Source: Pseudozobellia thermophila (GTDB taxonomy: Bacteria > Bacteroidota > Bacteroidia > Flavobacteriales > Flavobacteriaceae). From it: a DNA stretch of 64,000 bases. Of this stretch, positions 42,855 to 53,300 are shown in pieces. Position numbers and translations under genes: made by a program. The notes beneath the pieces are model-generated. The model saw nothing but the letters and a program-made list of their open reading frames with translations, was not told the origin of the DNA and did no database searches. The stretch lies in the NCBI RefSeq assembly GCF_900141855.1, contig NZ_FQYU01000001.1, positions 965,402 through 1,029,401 on the forward strand, read 5' to 3'. Position 1 is the stretch's first letter; the number at the start of each line of letters is the position of its first letter.

Positions 42855-43718
42855 TCAATCTTTCCCGATTCTTTTCGTTAAATCGATAAAGTTTGAGACC
42901 CCCAGTTGTTCGGGCCGTTTGTCAAAAATTTCATCACTTCTTAGCGCATCGGAAAGAGCAAAGGCCTTTAAGCTGTTCCTAATGGTCTTACGCCGTTGGT
43001 TAAAGGCCGATTTTACTACTTTGAAGAAAAGGTTTTCGTCGCAATCAAGTCCGAAGTTTTCCTTTCTGACCAGGCGAAGTACGCCCGACTGCACCTTTGG
43101 GGGAGGGTCGAAGACATTCGGCTGTACGGTAAAGAGGTATTCGGCCTCGTAAAAGGCCTGGACAAGAACCGATAGTATGCCGTAGGTCTTATTGCCCTCC
43201 CTTGCGCAAATACGTTGTGCCACTTCTTTTTGGAACATACCGGTAAATTCGGGAATTTGTTCCTTTATTTCGAGCATTTTAAAGACGATCTGCGACGAGA
43301 TGTTGTAAGGGAAGTTGCCCGTGATGGCGAACTGTTCCTTTCCAAATAGGGTGCCGAGGTCGTAATTTAAAAAATCGGCCTCGACTACCTCGAACGATTT
43401 TTGGTCCTTGAAGATCTCGGGGTGTTCCAGGGGAAAGCTGTGGTTGAGGTAAACAATGGAATCGGCATCGAGGTCCATGGCGACCAGCCTGATGTCGTTT
43501 AAAAGAAGGTATTTGGTAAGAACCCCGGTGCCCGGACCGATTTCCAGCACGTTCGAATACCCCTTCAGCGACAAGGTTTCGGCAATTTGGCGCGCTATCG
43601 ATTCGTCCTTTAGAAAGTGTTGGCCCAAATGCTTCTTTGCCTTTACCGGACTTTTATCGTGCCCTGGGCGGTCGTTTCGGCCGTGTTTTGTTTTTCCTCG
43701 CTTTTTCTTTTTCGACAT
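42855..43718 (-). CDS. rsmA: 16S rRNA dimethyladenosine transferase
   Basis: 287 residues. It dimethylates two adjacent adenines near the 3' end of 16S rRNA using SAM. Motifs: [20 protein letters not shown] at the N-terminus, the SAM-binding [16 protein letters not shown], and the catalytic [16 protein letters not shown] basic extension of about 25 residues ([20 protein letters not shown]) precedes the usual first motif. No alternative ATG occurs between them, so the extension is probably translated. Confidence 0.95.
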   Translation of the reverse strand: MSKKKKRGKTKHGRNDRPGHDKSPVKAKKHLGQHFLKDESIARQIAETLSLKGYSNVLEIGPGTGVLTKYLLLNDIRLVAMDLDADSIVYLNHSFPLEHPEIFKDQKSFEVVEADFLNYDLGTLFGKEQFAITGNFPYNISSQIVFKMLEIKEQIPEFTGMFQKEVAQRICAREGNKTYGILSVLVQAFYEAEYLFTVQPNVFDPPPKVQSGVLRLVRKENFGLDCDENLFFKVVKSAFNQRRKTIRNSLKAFALSDALRSDEIFDKRPEQLGVSNFIDLTKRIGKD

Positions 43719-43733
43719 AGGGGAAATTTAAGG

Positions 43734-44039
43734 CTATTTGGCCACATAGGCCCAAGCTGGTTTGCCCGATTTTAGCCGTACGGAAATACGGGTGTATTCG
43801 GGGCCTTCATAATTGTCTGCGCGCTCCAGTTCCTCTTCTGACAGTTCGAGTGCCACACCCTCGATCTTGGCATCGGCATTTTGGCTCTTGGTTATTTGGG
43901 GGTACTGGCCATAGGCTTTTTGGGAGGATAGTTCGTAGCCCAAAAGCACATCCGGTTCCGCCTTCATCTTTCGGCCGAACAGTTGTTCCTGTATCTCGGG
44001 GTCTTGAAGTGTTCCGTAACTGAATAGATAATGCATCAA
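43734..44039 (-). CDS. Gamma-glutamylcyclotransferase-like (AIG2/GGCT family) protein
   Basis: 101 residues: HYLFSYGTLQDPEIQEQLFG with the YGTL substrate-binding motif, the catalytic-type Glu in LERADNYEGPEYTR, and AWAYVAK at the end. Family members cyclise gamma-glutamyl amines or peptides to pyroglutamate; specificity is unknown. The start overlaps the DUF4286 stop by four bases, implying coupling. It lies 16 bases before rsmA on the same strand, so these three genes may be one transcript. Confidence 0.85.
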   Translation of the reverse strand: MMHYLFSYGTLQDPEIQEQLFGRKMKAEPDVLLGYELSSQKAYGQYPQITKSQNADAKIEGVALELSEEELERADNYEGPEYTRISVRLKSGKPAWAYVAK

Positions 44040-44347
44040 TGTTCGCTAACGATTTTAAGTTCCGTACTGAACGATACAAATTTGTTGGGGAAGCGTTTCT
44101 GTGCATCGTCCTGCAATCTTTGGGCGTCTTCGTTATAGTATCGTTCAAGTGTTTTCCTGTCTATCGTGGTATACTGTACCGAGTAGGTTACCCCGCCCAT
44201 TTCCTCTTCGACCATTACCTGGGAGAGCTTGGCGTTCAAAAATTTGCCGGTGGCCAATACCTCTGGTATGTGTTCTTCGCGCATCCATTTTAGCCACTCG
44301 TCGTGCGCCGATTCTTCGATATTGGTGGTAACGTTGTATATGTACAT
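44036..44347 (-). CDS. DUF4286 family protein
   Basis: 103 residues, small ferredoxin-like/dimeric alpha-beta-barrel type protein: YIYNVTTNIEESAHDEWLKW, REEHIPEVLATGKFLNAKLS and TYSVQYTTIDRKTLERYYNE. The family is common in Bacteroidota, next to DNA repair or housekeeping genes; function unknown. The ATG at 44347 is chosen because homologues start MYIYN; an upstream in-frame start adds eight unconserved residues. Confidence 0.85.
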   Translation of the reverse strand: MYIYNVTTNIEESAHDEWLKWMREEHIPEVLATGKFLNAKLSQVMVEEEMGGVTYSVQYTTIDRKTLERYYNEDAQRLQDDAQKRFPNKFVSFSTELKIVSEH

Positions 44348-44390
44348 GTTTTGTGTTCCGGTTTTGGTCAAAGGGGGTCGCCCCCGGTCC

Positions 44391-46175
44391 TTAATTTATC
44401 GCATCGCCCCGTAGCCGTCTAAAATTCTTACGGGCCAGGGGGAAATAATAACTGTCTTGATAGTTGTAGATGATCTTCTCGTAGTGGGCCTTGGCCTTCT
44501 CGGGTTGGTCGAGTTTGTTTCTATAAAGTTCGGCCAGGGCAAAATGGGCATCGTCGGCCAAAATACCGTCGGCGTAGAACTCCGTAATTTTTAGATAGTT
44601 GAACTCTGCCGCCGAATAATCGTTCTGGCCTTCGAGAAGTTCGCCCTGCTTTAAGAGGGCCTCGTCCTCGATTTTTTCCCCCTTGTGGTTTTGAAGAATG
44701 TCGTCGAGTTCGGCAATGGCCTCCTTTGTCTTGTTCTGGTAGGCCAAAAGGTCGGCCCGGGCATATTTTCTCAGGGCCGTTTGGGTGGAGTCTTCCAAGG
44801 AGTTGTCCGAAATCAAAAGGCTCAGCTGCATGGCGTCGTTGGCTATAAGCTGCGAGGTCGAGCTCCGAAGCACCTTTAGCTGTGTCAGCGCCCAATCGAA
44901 ATCGCCCTTATAAAAACTGGTCTGTGCTACTTTAAAACGGGCATTTTGGCCCAAAACGTCGTTTTTCAGTTCTTTTTGTATTTGCGAAAAGTAGATCAGG
45001 GCCTCGTTGAATCTTTTGTCGAAGACCAGAATGTCGCCTAAGGCCAGTTTTACAAAGGCCTTTCCACGGGAATTTAGGGGAAGGTCGAGACAGTTTTTGA
45101 GAATAGTTATGGCCGGTTCGGGACGGTCTCTTTTAAACGTTAGAAAATTTGCATAGGCCACTTGCAATTGCAAGGTTTGGGTCTTGTAGCCGTGTACGCC
45201 CATCAGCTCTTCAAATTCCCTTTCGATGGCATCGAGGCTTTTGGTATCGGCATTCAAGAGCTTAATGTCGATAAGGTTCAACCGGGCGTTCAGTTCGGTA
45301 CCTTCATCATTGGCGTTTTCCGAAATATAGCTGAATATTTCCTCGGCCGTCTCGATGTCCTCTTCCTCCAGTGCCAAATTCCCCAGTCCTTCCAAGCGCT
45401 GCATCGAACTGCCGTTCATGCGCTTGTAAATGGCCTTTTCCTGCCTGAAGGCACTGCTGTATTGCTTTTGTTGCACAAAGAGCCAACTCAGCAGTTCGTT
45501 CCAAAGAATACTCGGGTTTTTCTGGGCATTTTGGAGCAATGTCTTTTTTAGGAGGATGTTGTTCGGGCTTTCGGGATCGGAAGAAATAAAATCGTCGATA
45601 TTGCGAAGAATGCTCGCTTTTGAGGTTTTTCCCTCGCTGAGCAGCTTGAGGTAGGATACGTACATTTTTTCAATATTGCCCTGCTCACCGTAAATGCGGG
45701 CCATTTGGTAATTGTAGTCCAACCTTGGGTTGAGCTCCATGGCCATGGAGTAGGCGCGTAGGGCCCAGTCCAATAAGGTGTACTCGTGAAAACGATAGCC
45801 GATGCCGTAGCCGAAATTGGGGTTCTCCCCTATTTTTGCAAGGGCGGCCTCGTAGTATTCCTCCGCCTTTTTAGGCTCACCCTTGAGGGTGTGGTTATGG
45901 CCGAGGTCGATCAACAAGGTCGGGTACGCATGCAGTTCTTCTACCTTGTTTAACAGAAATTTTTCGGCGTCGTCGTAGCGTTTTAACTGCTGGTAGGAGG
46001 CCACAAGACCTTCCGAATAATCGGTTCGGCGCGGGTTTTTTGCGGCCAGTTTTTCGTAGTAGAACACGGCCTTTTCAAAATCACCATCGTTAAAATACTG
46101 CTTGGCCAAGAAGTCTTCTTGGGCCCCAGCGGTAAAAAAAACCAGAAAAATAAAAAGTAGGCTTAAACGCATCAT
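44391..46175 (-). CDS. Exported TPR-repeat protein
   Basis: 594 residues: a signal peptide (LSLLFIFLVFFTAGAQ) followed almost entirely by tetratricopeptide-like helical repeats, for example KQYFNDGDFEKAVFYYEKLA, AEEYYEAALAKIGENPNFGY, AAEFNYLKITEFYADGILAD and ALAELYRNKLDQPEKAKAHY. It is probably a periplasmic or outer-membrane scaffold protein. A -7 element lies three bases before the first ATG, so the transcript may be almost leaderless; the following ATG at 46172 is an alternative start. It follows serS by 58 bases. Confidence 0.87.
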   Translation of the reverse strand: MMRLSLLFIFLVFFTAGAQEDFLAKQYFNDGDFEKAVFYYEKLAAKNPRRTDYSEGLVASYQQLKRYDDAEKFLLNKVEELHAYPTLLIDLGHNHTLKGEPKKAEEYYEAALAKIGENPNFGYGIGYRFHEYTLLDWALRAYSMAMELNPRLDYNYQMARIYGEQGNIEKMYVSYLKLLSEGKTSKASILRNIDDFISSDPESPNNILLKKTLLQNAQKNPSILWNELLSWLFVQQKQYSSAFRQEKAIYKRMNGSSMQRLEGLGNLALEEEDIETAEEIFSYISENANDEGTELNARLNLIDIKLLNADTKSLDAIEREFEELMGVHGYKTQTLQLQVAYANFLTFKRDRPEPAITILKNCLDLPLNSRGKAFVKLALGDILVFDKRFNEALIYFSQIQKELKNDVLGQNARFKVAQTSFYKGDFDWALTQLKVLRSSTSQLIANDAMQLSLLISDNSLEDSTQTALRKYARADLLAYQNKTKEAIAELDDILQNHKGEKIEDEALLKQGELLEGQNDYSAAEFNYLKITEFYADGILADDAHFALAELYRNKLDQPEKAKAHYEKIIYNYQDSYYFPLARKNFRRLRGDAIN

Positions 46176-46178
46176 ATC

Positions 46179-46186
46179 CAAATATA
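46179..46186 (-). promoter_or_regulatory. Candidate -7 element abutting the TPR gene start
   Basis: TATATTTG on the minus strand, exact TAnnTTTG, three bases from the ATG at 46175. Confidence 0.45.
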
Positions 46187-46233
46187 ACGGAGAAAAAGGG
46201 ATAAATATGTTAAGCCAATACCAAAAACGGCAA

Positions 46234-47505
46234 TTAATCGATGATGTCGAAACCACAATAGGGGACCAAGACTTCGGGAATTTTGATTCCCTCGGCGGTT
46301 TGGTAATTTTCCAAGATACCGGCAAGTACCCTGGGCAGGGCCAATGAACTTCCGTTCAAGGTATGTGCCAGCTGGCTTTTTCCGTTTTCGTCCTTGTACC
46401 TAAGTTTTAGCCGGTTGGCCTGGTAGGTTTCGAAATTTGAGACCGAACTTATTTCCAACCAGCGGTCTTGGGCCGTTGAAAACACCTCGAAGTCGTAGGT
46501 AAGGGCCGAAGTGAACCCTAAATCCCCGCCACATAGCCTAAGAATGCGGTAGGGTAGTTTCAAGTCCCTTAAAATACCTTTTACATGTTCTACCATGGCG
46601 TCCAAGGCCTCGTACGATTTGTCGGGGTGCTCTACCCGTACGATTTCCACCTTGTCGAATTGGTGCAACCTGTTCAGCCCCCTGACATGGGCCCCATAAC
46701 TACCGGCCTCCCTTCTAAAACAGGGAGTGTAGGCGGTGTATTGGATAGGAAAATCGCTCTCGGCCAAGATTTCGTCGCGCAATAGGTTGGTTACGGGTAC
46801 TTCGGCCGTTGGTATGAGGTATAGGTCGTCGGCCGTAACGTGGTACATTTGCCCTTCTTTATCGGGCAGTTGCCCCGTGCCGTAACCACTTGCTTCGTTT
46901 ACCAAATGCGGTACCTGCATTTCGGTATAACCGGCTTCGGCATTTTTATCCAAAAAATAAGAGATAAGGGCGCGTTGCAGGCGGGCTCCCTTTCCCTTGT
47001 AGACCGGAAATCCGGCCCCCGTGATTTTTACCCCGAGCTCAAAATCGATAATGTCGTACTTTTTGGCCAGCTCCCAGTGGGGCAAGGCATCGGTGGCCAA
47101 TTCGGGAACATCCCCTTCTTTGAAGATCTCTTCGTTGTCTTCTTCCGTATTGCCCGCTGGTACCGATTCGTGGGGGGCATTCGGTATTTGGTAGAGAAGC
47201 GATTGGAGCGCTTCGGAAATGGAGCCCAGCTCTTCGCCCAAGGTCTTTGACGTTTCCTTCAATGTACCCGTCTTTTCCTTCAATTGGTTGGCTTCTTGGG
47301 CTTTGCCGCTTTTGAACAGCATTCCTATTTCCTTTGAGAGCTTGTTGCTTTCGGCCAAGGTGTTGTCGAGCCGAGTTTGCGTAGCCCGCCTCTTTTCGTC
47401 CAATTCCAAAACACCATTCACCAAAGAGGACGCATCAATGTTGCGCTTTTTTAAGGCGGTTATGATTTCGTCCTTTTTTTCTCGAATAGTCTGTAATTGT
47501 AGCAT
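46234..47505 (-). CDS. serS: Seryl-tRNA synthetase
   Basis: 423 residues, class II synthetase. The N-terminal coiled-coil arm that holds the tRNA-Ser variable loop spans ~25-110 (RATQTRLDNTLAESNKLSKE); catalytic motif 2 is TPCFRREAGSYGAHVRGLNR, and motif 3 is HTLNGSSLALPRVLAGILEN. The start MLQLQTIREKKDEII at 47505 is the family's usual N-terminus, and a -7 element lies 20 bases upstream, ruling out the longer frame. It is divergent from the VOC gene at 47590. Confidence 0.97.
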   Translation of the reverse strand: MLQLQTIREKKDEIITALKKRNIDASSLVNGVLELDEKRRATQTRLDNTLAESNKLSKEIGMLFKSGKAQEANQLKEKTGTLKETSKTLGEELGSISEALQSLLYQIPNAPHESVPAGNTEEDNEEIFKEGDVPELATDALPHWELAKKYDIIDFELGVKITGAGFPVYKGKGARLQRALISYFLDKNAEAGYTEMQVPHLVNEASGYGTGQLPDKEGQMYHVTADDLYLIPTAEVPVTNLLRDEILAESDFPIQYTAYTPCFRREAGSYGAHVRGLNRLHQFDKVEIVRVEHPDKSYEALDAMVEHVKGILRDLKLPYRILRLCGGDLGFTSALTYDFEVFSTAQDRWLEISSVSNFETYQANRLKLRYKDENGKSQLAHTLNGSSLALPRVLAGILENYQTAEGIKIPEVLVPYCGFDIID

Positions 47506-47524
47506 CTCCGTTTTATTTAGGCTG

Positions 47525-47532
47525 CAAAAATA
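47525..47532 (-). promoter_or_regulatory. -7 promoter element of serS
   Basis: TATTTTTG on the minus strand, exact TAnnTTTG, 20 bases before the serS ATG. -33 element not clear. Confidence 0.6.
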
Positions 47533-47589
47533 AGTTTTCTTAAGATTAAATGGGATACTTTTAGGGTCTATATTAAAAACCGATTTAGA

Positions 47590-47970
47590 ATGATTTTCGA
47601 ACATTTTGCCATCAATGTGGTCGATGTAGCGGCCATTGTGTCTTGGTATACCGCCAATTTAAATGTAAAGGTGGCCAGTGCCCAGAAAGAACCGCCGTAT
47701 ATGACTTTTTTGGCCGATTCGGGTGGCCGTGTCTTCATTGAGCTTTACCACAGGCCGGATGAGGCTATTACCGATTTTCAAAAACAGCATTTCCTGACCT
47801 TTCACTTGGCCATGGTCTCCGATGACGCCGAGAGCGATAAAAACCGATTACTGGCTGAGGGAGCTTCCTTTGTGGAGGAGGTGTTTAAGGACGATGGCAG
47901 CCATTTGGTAATGTTGCGCGACCCGTGGGGCATACCCTTACAGCTATGCGAAAGAAGCACAAAGTTTTGA
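47590..47970 (+). CDS. VOC family protein
   Basis: 126 residues with a VOC fold: FEHFAINVVDVAAIVSWYTA at the N-terminus (His as first metal ligand), RVFIELYHRPDEAI (Glu ligand), TFHLAMVSDDAESDKNRL and MLRDPWGIPLQLCER (C-terminal ligand position). All ligand positions look occupied, unlike the protein at 39886. Likely a glyoxalase- or dioxygenase-type enzyme with unknown substrate. It is convergent and directly abutting the HTTM gene (stop codons adjacent at 47970/47971). Confidence 0.87.
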   Translation: MIFEHFAINVVDVAAIVSWYTANLNVKVASAQKEPPYMTFLADSGGRVFIELYHRPDEAITDFQKQHFLTFHLAMVSDDAESDKNRLLAEGASFVEEVFKDDGSHLVMLRDPWGIPLQLCERSTKF

Positions 47971-49314
47971 TCAGAATTTAGGCTTGCCTTGTTTCGTCTT
48001 GTCCTTTGCACTTGGCAGGATCCATTCGTTGTGCCAAAAATAGTCCCATTCGGCACGGGCCAGGTCTACGGAGGGGTCGATAAATGCCCGGTAGGGCTTT
48101 CCGTTGATGCTGACTTTCGAGTTAACGGCATAGACGGCTACGTTCTCTCCTTTTTCGGCGTATTCCTTCTTTAGCCGCTGGGCGAACTGCCAGATGAAAT
48201 CGGGGTAGGTAGAAATTCGCCGTTTCTGTTTTTTGGTCAGGTAACGGTCGAGATCAACCATCTCGGATTTCCCGGTTTCTTGGTTGACCACCTTAAAACC
48301 GATAGTGCCGTTGCGGCTTCTGAGCATCATACGCCAGCTCAGGCGATGGCCTTCCTCGGTCCAGAGTACGTCGTCTTCGATAAAATGATGTCGTATGGGC
48401 AGGGCCAGTTGTACAAGAAAATAGATGCCCGCCAAGGTGTAGACCAAGGTTTGGTTTTGGGGGACTTCCACTTTTTTGGTCAAATAGGGCGGTTTCTTCT
48501 TAAAAAACAGGCTTCGTATGGTTTCCGGTTCGAAAAAGAATACGGTAAAGGCCAAGGACAAATAGGGAAAAATGCCTATCTGAAAGACGATCGAATTGAA
48601 TAGGTGGAAGAACACCGAGGCAACAAAGGCGATTTTCCGGGTCGGTTTGAACAGAAGGGCCGGAACGATCAACAAATCGAAGAGGATGCCAAAGACCCCC
48701 ATTGTGGCATGTACCCAGGGTTCTTGTAAAAGCGGACCGATTACGGGGTAGTCGGCTTTGCCGCGCATCAGGATTTTAAGAATGCCGAAATCGAGCCAAT
48801 CGGCATACAATTTGGCCACTGAGGCAAATACGTAAACGATGAGCAGTTGAAAGACGATCACCCATTTGACATAGGCGTACATCGAATCGGTCTTGAGCGA
48901 GGGTTCGTGCACGACGTCCAAGGAATGGCTTCGGTTGGCCGGAAAAAAACACATTAGGCCCGAAATCAAGACCAACAAATAATAATGGTTGTTGTACGAA
49001 GCTTTTTGCATCAGGTACACGCCCGCCCACATAAGGGTGAAGGATATGATGCTGAACCGGTATCGATAGCCCAGGGCGATCATGGTTCCCAGGGTACCCA
49101 TGACGAAAAAGTAAAGGTACATGCCTTGGCCGGGCAAGGGCTGTAGCCAGTCGAAACCTATAAAATTGAACGTAAAGTGCGGCTCGACAAGCGTACGCCG
49201 TACCCACCCCGTGAGAATGGCGCCATAGCATTCCAAGGCCACCAATATGCCAAAAAAGATGCGAAAGATAATTAATGGCGAATTGTCGATTTTCGTAAAA
49301 AGAAATCGCTTCAT
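47971..49314 (-). CDS. HTTM-domain membrane protein (vitamin K-dependent gamma-carboxylase-like)
   Basis: 447 residues. Residues ~10-280 have about seven hydrophobic segments with HTTM/VKGC family motifs: SPLIIFRIFFGILVALECYG, YNNHYYLLVLISGLMCFFPA, VYVFASVAKLYADWLDFGIL and VASVFFHLFNSIVFQIGIF. A soluble C-terminal domain ends GKPYRAFIDPSVDLARAEWD. The vertebrate relative carboxylates glutamates using vitamin K; bacterial relatives are largely uncharacterised. The ATG at 49314 is used because an exact -7 element (TACCTTTG, 49336-49343) overlaps the alternative upstream start at 49338. Confidence 0.82.
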   Translation of the reverse strand: MKRFLFTKIDNSPLIIFRIFFGILVALECYGAILTGWVRRTLVEPHFTFNFIGFDWLQPLPGQGMYLYFFVMGTLGTMIALGYRYRFSIISFTLMWAGVYLMQKASYNNHYYLLVLISGLMCFFPANRSHSLDVVHEPSLKTDSMYAYVKWVIVFQLLIVYVFASVAKLYADWLDFGILKILMRGKADYPVIGPLLQEPWVHATMGVFGILFDLLIVPALLFKPTRKIAFVASVFFHLFNSIVFQIGIFPYLSLAFTVFFFEPETIRSLFFKKKPPYLTKKVEVPQNQTLVYTLAGIYFLVQLALPIRHHFIEDDVLWTEEGHRLSWRMMLRSRNGTIGFKVVNQETGKSEMVDLDRYLTKKQKRRISTYPDFIWQFAQRLKKEYAEKGENVAVYAVNSKVSINGKPYRAFIDPSVDLARAEWDYFWHNEWILPSAKDKTKQGKPKF

Positions 49315-49403
49315 ACTTGCTTGAATGGTGTTTGCCAAAGGTATTAAGAAAGGGCGAACCTTACATCGGCCTTGTAGGTGGCCGCTATTTTTTTGTTTGC
49401 TCC

Positions 49404-50339
49404 CTATTCGGGTTGTTTCGACAAAAGGGCAAGGGACGTTTGCTTGTCTTTCTGTAACTGGCGCCGTAAATCCTCGACCGAATCGAACTTGTGTTCGTCG
49501 CGGATTCGATGGAGTATTTCGACCTGGATCTTTTGTCCGTACAGGTCTTGGGAGAAATCGAAAAAGTTGATTTCAATGCTCTTGTCCTTTCCCGACACCG
49601 TTGGGTTGTAACCGATGTTCATCATTCCGTAAACGGTATGTCCCTTCAGTTCGGCCTGAACTACATAAACCCCGTTTTTGGGTATGAGCTTATAGTTTTC
49701 GCCGATGTGCAGGTTGGCTGTTGGAAAATTGAGCTGTCGGCCCAGGCCCTTCCCTTTGACAATCGTTCCGGTCAGCATGTAATGGTACCCCAAATAGGTG
49801 TTGGCCGTGGCGATGTTGCCCTCTTCCAGCGCCTTGCGTATTTTGGTCGAGCTTACCGATACCTCCTCGACCTCCTGGGCGGGTATTTCCTCCACCTCAA
49901 AGTCCAAAGTGCTGCCAAAGGCCCTAAGGTCGGTTATGTTGGCATTTCGGTTTCGCCCGAAGCGATGGTCGTAACCAATGATGATTTTTTTTGTCTTTAA
50001 TTGGTTCACCAAGATGTCGCGAACGAATTCCGTCGCCGTCAGCCGGGAAAACTCCTTGGTGAAGGGGTGGATGATTAGCTGGTCAAGCCCCAAGTCCTTT
50101 AGGATTTGTGTTTTTTCGTCGATGGTGTTCAAGAGTTTGATGTCGGTATCTTTTTGCAGTACCATCCTCGGGTGTGGAAAAAATGTAAGGACCGTTGATT
50201 TTAGGCCGAGTGTGGCAGCATTTTTGATAAGACGTTCGAGAATCTGACGATGCCCGATATGTACCCCGTCAAAGGTGCCTATCGTTATTGCCGTGGGATG
50301 CGGTTCATCGTATTTGGAAAGGCTTTGGACTGTTACCAC
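49404..50339 (-). CDS. ribF: Bifunctional riboflavin kinase/FAD synthetase
   Basis: 311 residues. The N-terminal FAD synthetase (nucleotidyltransferase) domain has AITIGTFDGVHIGHRQIL and IIGYDHRFGRNRNAN with VSSTKIRKALEEGNI; the C-terminal riboflavin kinase domain has GKGLGRQLNFPTANLHIGEN and EINFFDFSQDLYGQKIQVE. It makes FMN and FAD from riboflavin. The start is GTG at 50337-50339; no ATG lies near. A near-consensus TACTTTTA sits five bases upstream. It is divergent from the protease gene over a 51-base gap. Confidence 0.95.
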   Translation of the reverse strand: MVTVQSLSKYDEPHPTAITIGTFDGVHIGHRQILERLIKNAATLGLKSTVLTFFPHPRMVLQKDTDIKLLNTIDEKTQILKDLGLDQLIIHPFTKEFSRLTATEFVRDILVNQLKTKKIIIGYDHRFGRNRNANITDLRAFGSTLDFEVEEIPAQEVEEVSVSSTKIRKALEEGNIATANTYLGYHYMLTGTIVKGKGLGRQLNFPTANLHIGENYKLIPKNGVYVVQAELKGHTVYGMMNIGYNPTVSGKDKSIEINFFDFSQDLYGQKIQVEILHRIRDEHKFDSVEDLRRQLQKDKQTSLALLSKQPE

Positions 50340-50361
50340 GTGCTAAAAGTAATAAAAAGCT

Positions 50362-50369
50362 TATATTTG
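50362..50369 (+). promoter_or_regulatory. -7 promoter element of the protease-lipoprotein unit
   Basis: TATATTTG, exact TAnnTTTG, 21 bases before the ATG at 50391. -33 element weak. Confidence 0.55.
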
Positions 50370-50390
50370 AGATTGCGCTAAAACCCCTGA

Positions 50391-53300
50391 ATGGTTACAA
50401 AATTACGTCTTGTTTTTTCAATTACAATAGTATTTTTCTCCTTTTACGCTTCAGGGCAAGGTAAGTATTGGGAAAAGTTATCGGTGAACAGCAGTTTGCG
50501 AAGGGCTGCCCTAAAGGAAGTCAGGGTAGAAACGGGACAGGTTTTTTCCTTTCAGGAAAAATTGTTCAAGCAAGACCTTAAGTCGGCTTCGACCTTAAAA
50601 GCGGCTTCAAAGACCATCTATTTCCCCGACGAAAACGGCGGCCCGGTGGCCTATAGGGTACGTGAATCGTCCGTTTTGGCCCCGGAACTCTCCAAAAAAT
50701 ATCCCGAAATAAAATCGTATTCGGGTTATGCGGTCGACAACCCCACTGAAAAAATCAGGTTGAGCATATCGCACAAAGACCTGCAGGCCATGATCGTACA
50801 TGCCGACGGGAGGCCCAACAGCTATGTACAAAAAGTGGGCGATGATCGCTATGTGCTCTACTCGCGAACGTCGAAGGACGATGATATGGACTTTGTTTGT
50901 CGGACGGAACAACAGGTATTGTCCGGTTCGGAACATATTTCGGCCAAACCGGTAGACGACCAAGTGCTTAGAAAGTATCGGGTAGCCATTTCCGCTACGG
51001 CCGAATACACCCAGTTCCACGGGGGTACGGTTGCAGATGCCCTAGCTGCGATCAACGCTACCCTGACCCGGGTGAACGAGGTGTTCGAAACCGATTTGGC
51101 CGTTACGTTGGAACTGGTGTCCGATAACGACAAGGTAATCTATACCAATGCATCCACCGACCCGTACACCGGAAGTTTGGGGGCCTTGGGAAGCCAGGCG
51201 CAAAAAGCCTTGGATGAGGAAATCGGGGTTTTGAACTACGATTTCGGCCATGTGCTGCACCAAGGGGAAAACGGGGGCAACGCCGGTTTTATAGGGGGCA
51301 TATGTACAAACGGGCAAAAAGGGAGTGCCTACTCTTCTGGGCAAGTGCCGCAAGGCGATGTTTTCGATCTCGATTTTGTAGCCCACGAGATGGGGCACCA
51401 ATTGGGGGCGAACCATACCTGGTCTTACGAACTCGAGGGCACATTGGTACAGGTAGAACCGGGCAGCGGTACAACGATTATGGGCTATGCGGGAATCACC
51501 GAAAACGACAATGTGGCCTCGCACGGCGACGATTACTTTCACTATGTAAGCATCGATCAGATCATGACCACCCTAAAGGCAAAGGGATGTGGCGAGGAGT
51601 TCTCTTTGGCGAACCACCCTCCCATAGTGCAATCCGTCGAAGATTACGTCATACCCAAGTCTACGGCCTTTGTACTGACCGGAAATGCCACCGATATAGA
51701 TGAGGACGATGTGCTGACCTATACGTGGGAACAAATAGACAACGGGGTGGTTACCAGTGCCACCTTTGGCCCTACCAACCCGAGCGGGGCCAATTTTAGG
51801 TCCAGGCCGCCCAGTTTGGAGCCGACCCGATATTTTCCACAACTATCGCGGGTACTCGATGGCAATTTGACCCAAGTGCGTCCGACCGAAGGATCGGCAT
51901 GGGAGACCGTGTCCGATGTCGAGCGTGAAATGAATTTTGCCCTAACCGTTCGCGATAATGCGGAAGGCGGCGGACAGGTAGTGTCGGAATTGGTCAATGT
52001 TTTGGTGACGAACGATGGAGGTCCCTTTGCGGTAACGTCACAGGCCTCTCCCGTTACTTGGAGGGCGGGCGACATGGCAACGATAGCGTGGGAGGTGGCG
52101 GGTACCGATGTGGCCCCTATAAATACCGGGTTTGTCGATATACTGCTTTCCACCGATGGGGGAGGGACATTTGATACCGTTTTGGCCTCGGGGGTAGAAA
52201 ATGACGGGTCGCACGATATAATAGTGCCCGGTCTGTCCACGACGGAAGCCCGAATTATGGTGAGGCCGGTAGATAATATCTATTATGCGGTCAATGCCTC
52301 CGATTTTAGTATAGAGGTTTCGGAGGTCGTCCTGAATTTTTCAGACCTTGAGTTTGATGTTTGTCATTTTTCAGACCTGACCGTTCCCTTTGTCTATGAG
52401 ACCTATTTGGGGTTCGACGACGAGGTGGTTATAAGTGTGGAGGACGCGCCGGAGAACTTGTCGGTAACGGTGGCGCCGGATACGGTACAGGTAGACGGCA
52501 CCAGTGTGGATATCCTTTTCGAAGCTACCGAGAACGTGGCCGAAGGCACCTATCCCATACGGGTGGTGGCTACCTCGGCCGGCATGACGAGGGAGGTGGT
52601 CTTGACACTTAACGTATTTGACGGCGATTTTCCAACGGTGGTTCTGACGGCCCCCGAAAACGGGCTTACCGATACCTCGGTGAAGACCGTCCTGCAATGG
52701 GAAGACGATCCGGCCCATACTTCGTACGAGGTGCAGATAGCCACTGATGCCGGTTTTGCGAATATCGTTGAGGTGGCTACGGTAAAGGGCAATACCTTTA
52801 CGCCCACCGACCTCCAGAACCAGACTACTTACTTTTGGAGGGTAAAACCGCAGAATATCTGTGGGGAAGGAGCTTTCGGTTCGGTTTTTAGTTTTACCAC
52901 GGTTCAGGTGAGCTGTGCGTCCAAAGGCGGAGGGGCGTTGCCATCCACTATTTCGGCCTTGGGCACCCCTAAGGTCGTTTCAAAGATTTCCTTCTTCGAA
53001 GACCTTCCGGTTTCCGATGTCAATGTCAACCTCAATATCGAGCACAGCTTTTTGGCCGACCTCGTAGTGAGCCTTACCTCTCCACAAGGTACTACGGTTA
53101 CCCTTATTTCCAATTCTTGCGGTGATTTACAGAATATTGACGCTACCTTCGACGATGACGGCAATGCCTTTGAATGCGGGGTCGACGGAACAAATGCCAT
53201 TAGCGGCACGGTCAGGCCCTTGGGAGCTCTTAGTTCGTTCAATGGGGAGTCCGTTTTCGGGGAATGGGTACTTGAAGTGGCCGATAACGCCAATTCGGAC

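Noticed and set aside
49404-50390. FMN riboswitch near ribF
   Set aside because: The 51-base gap upstream of ribF is too short for the aptamer and contains none of its conserved sequence.
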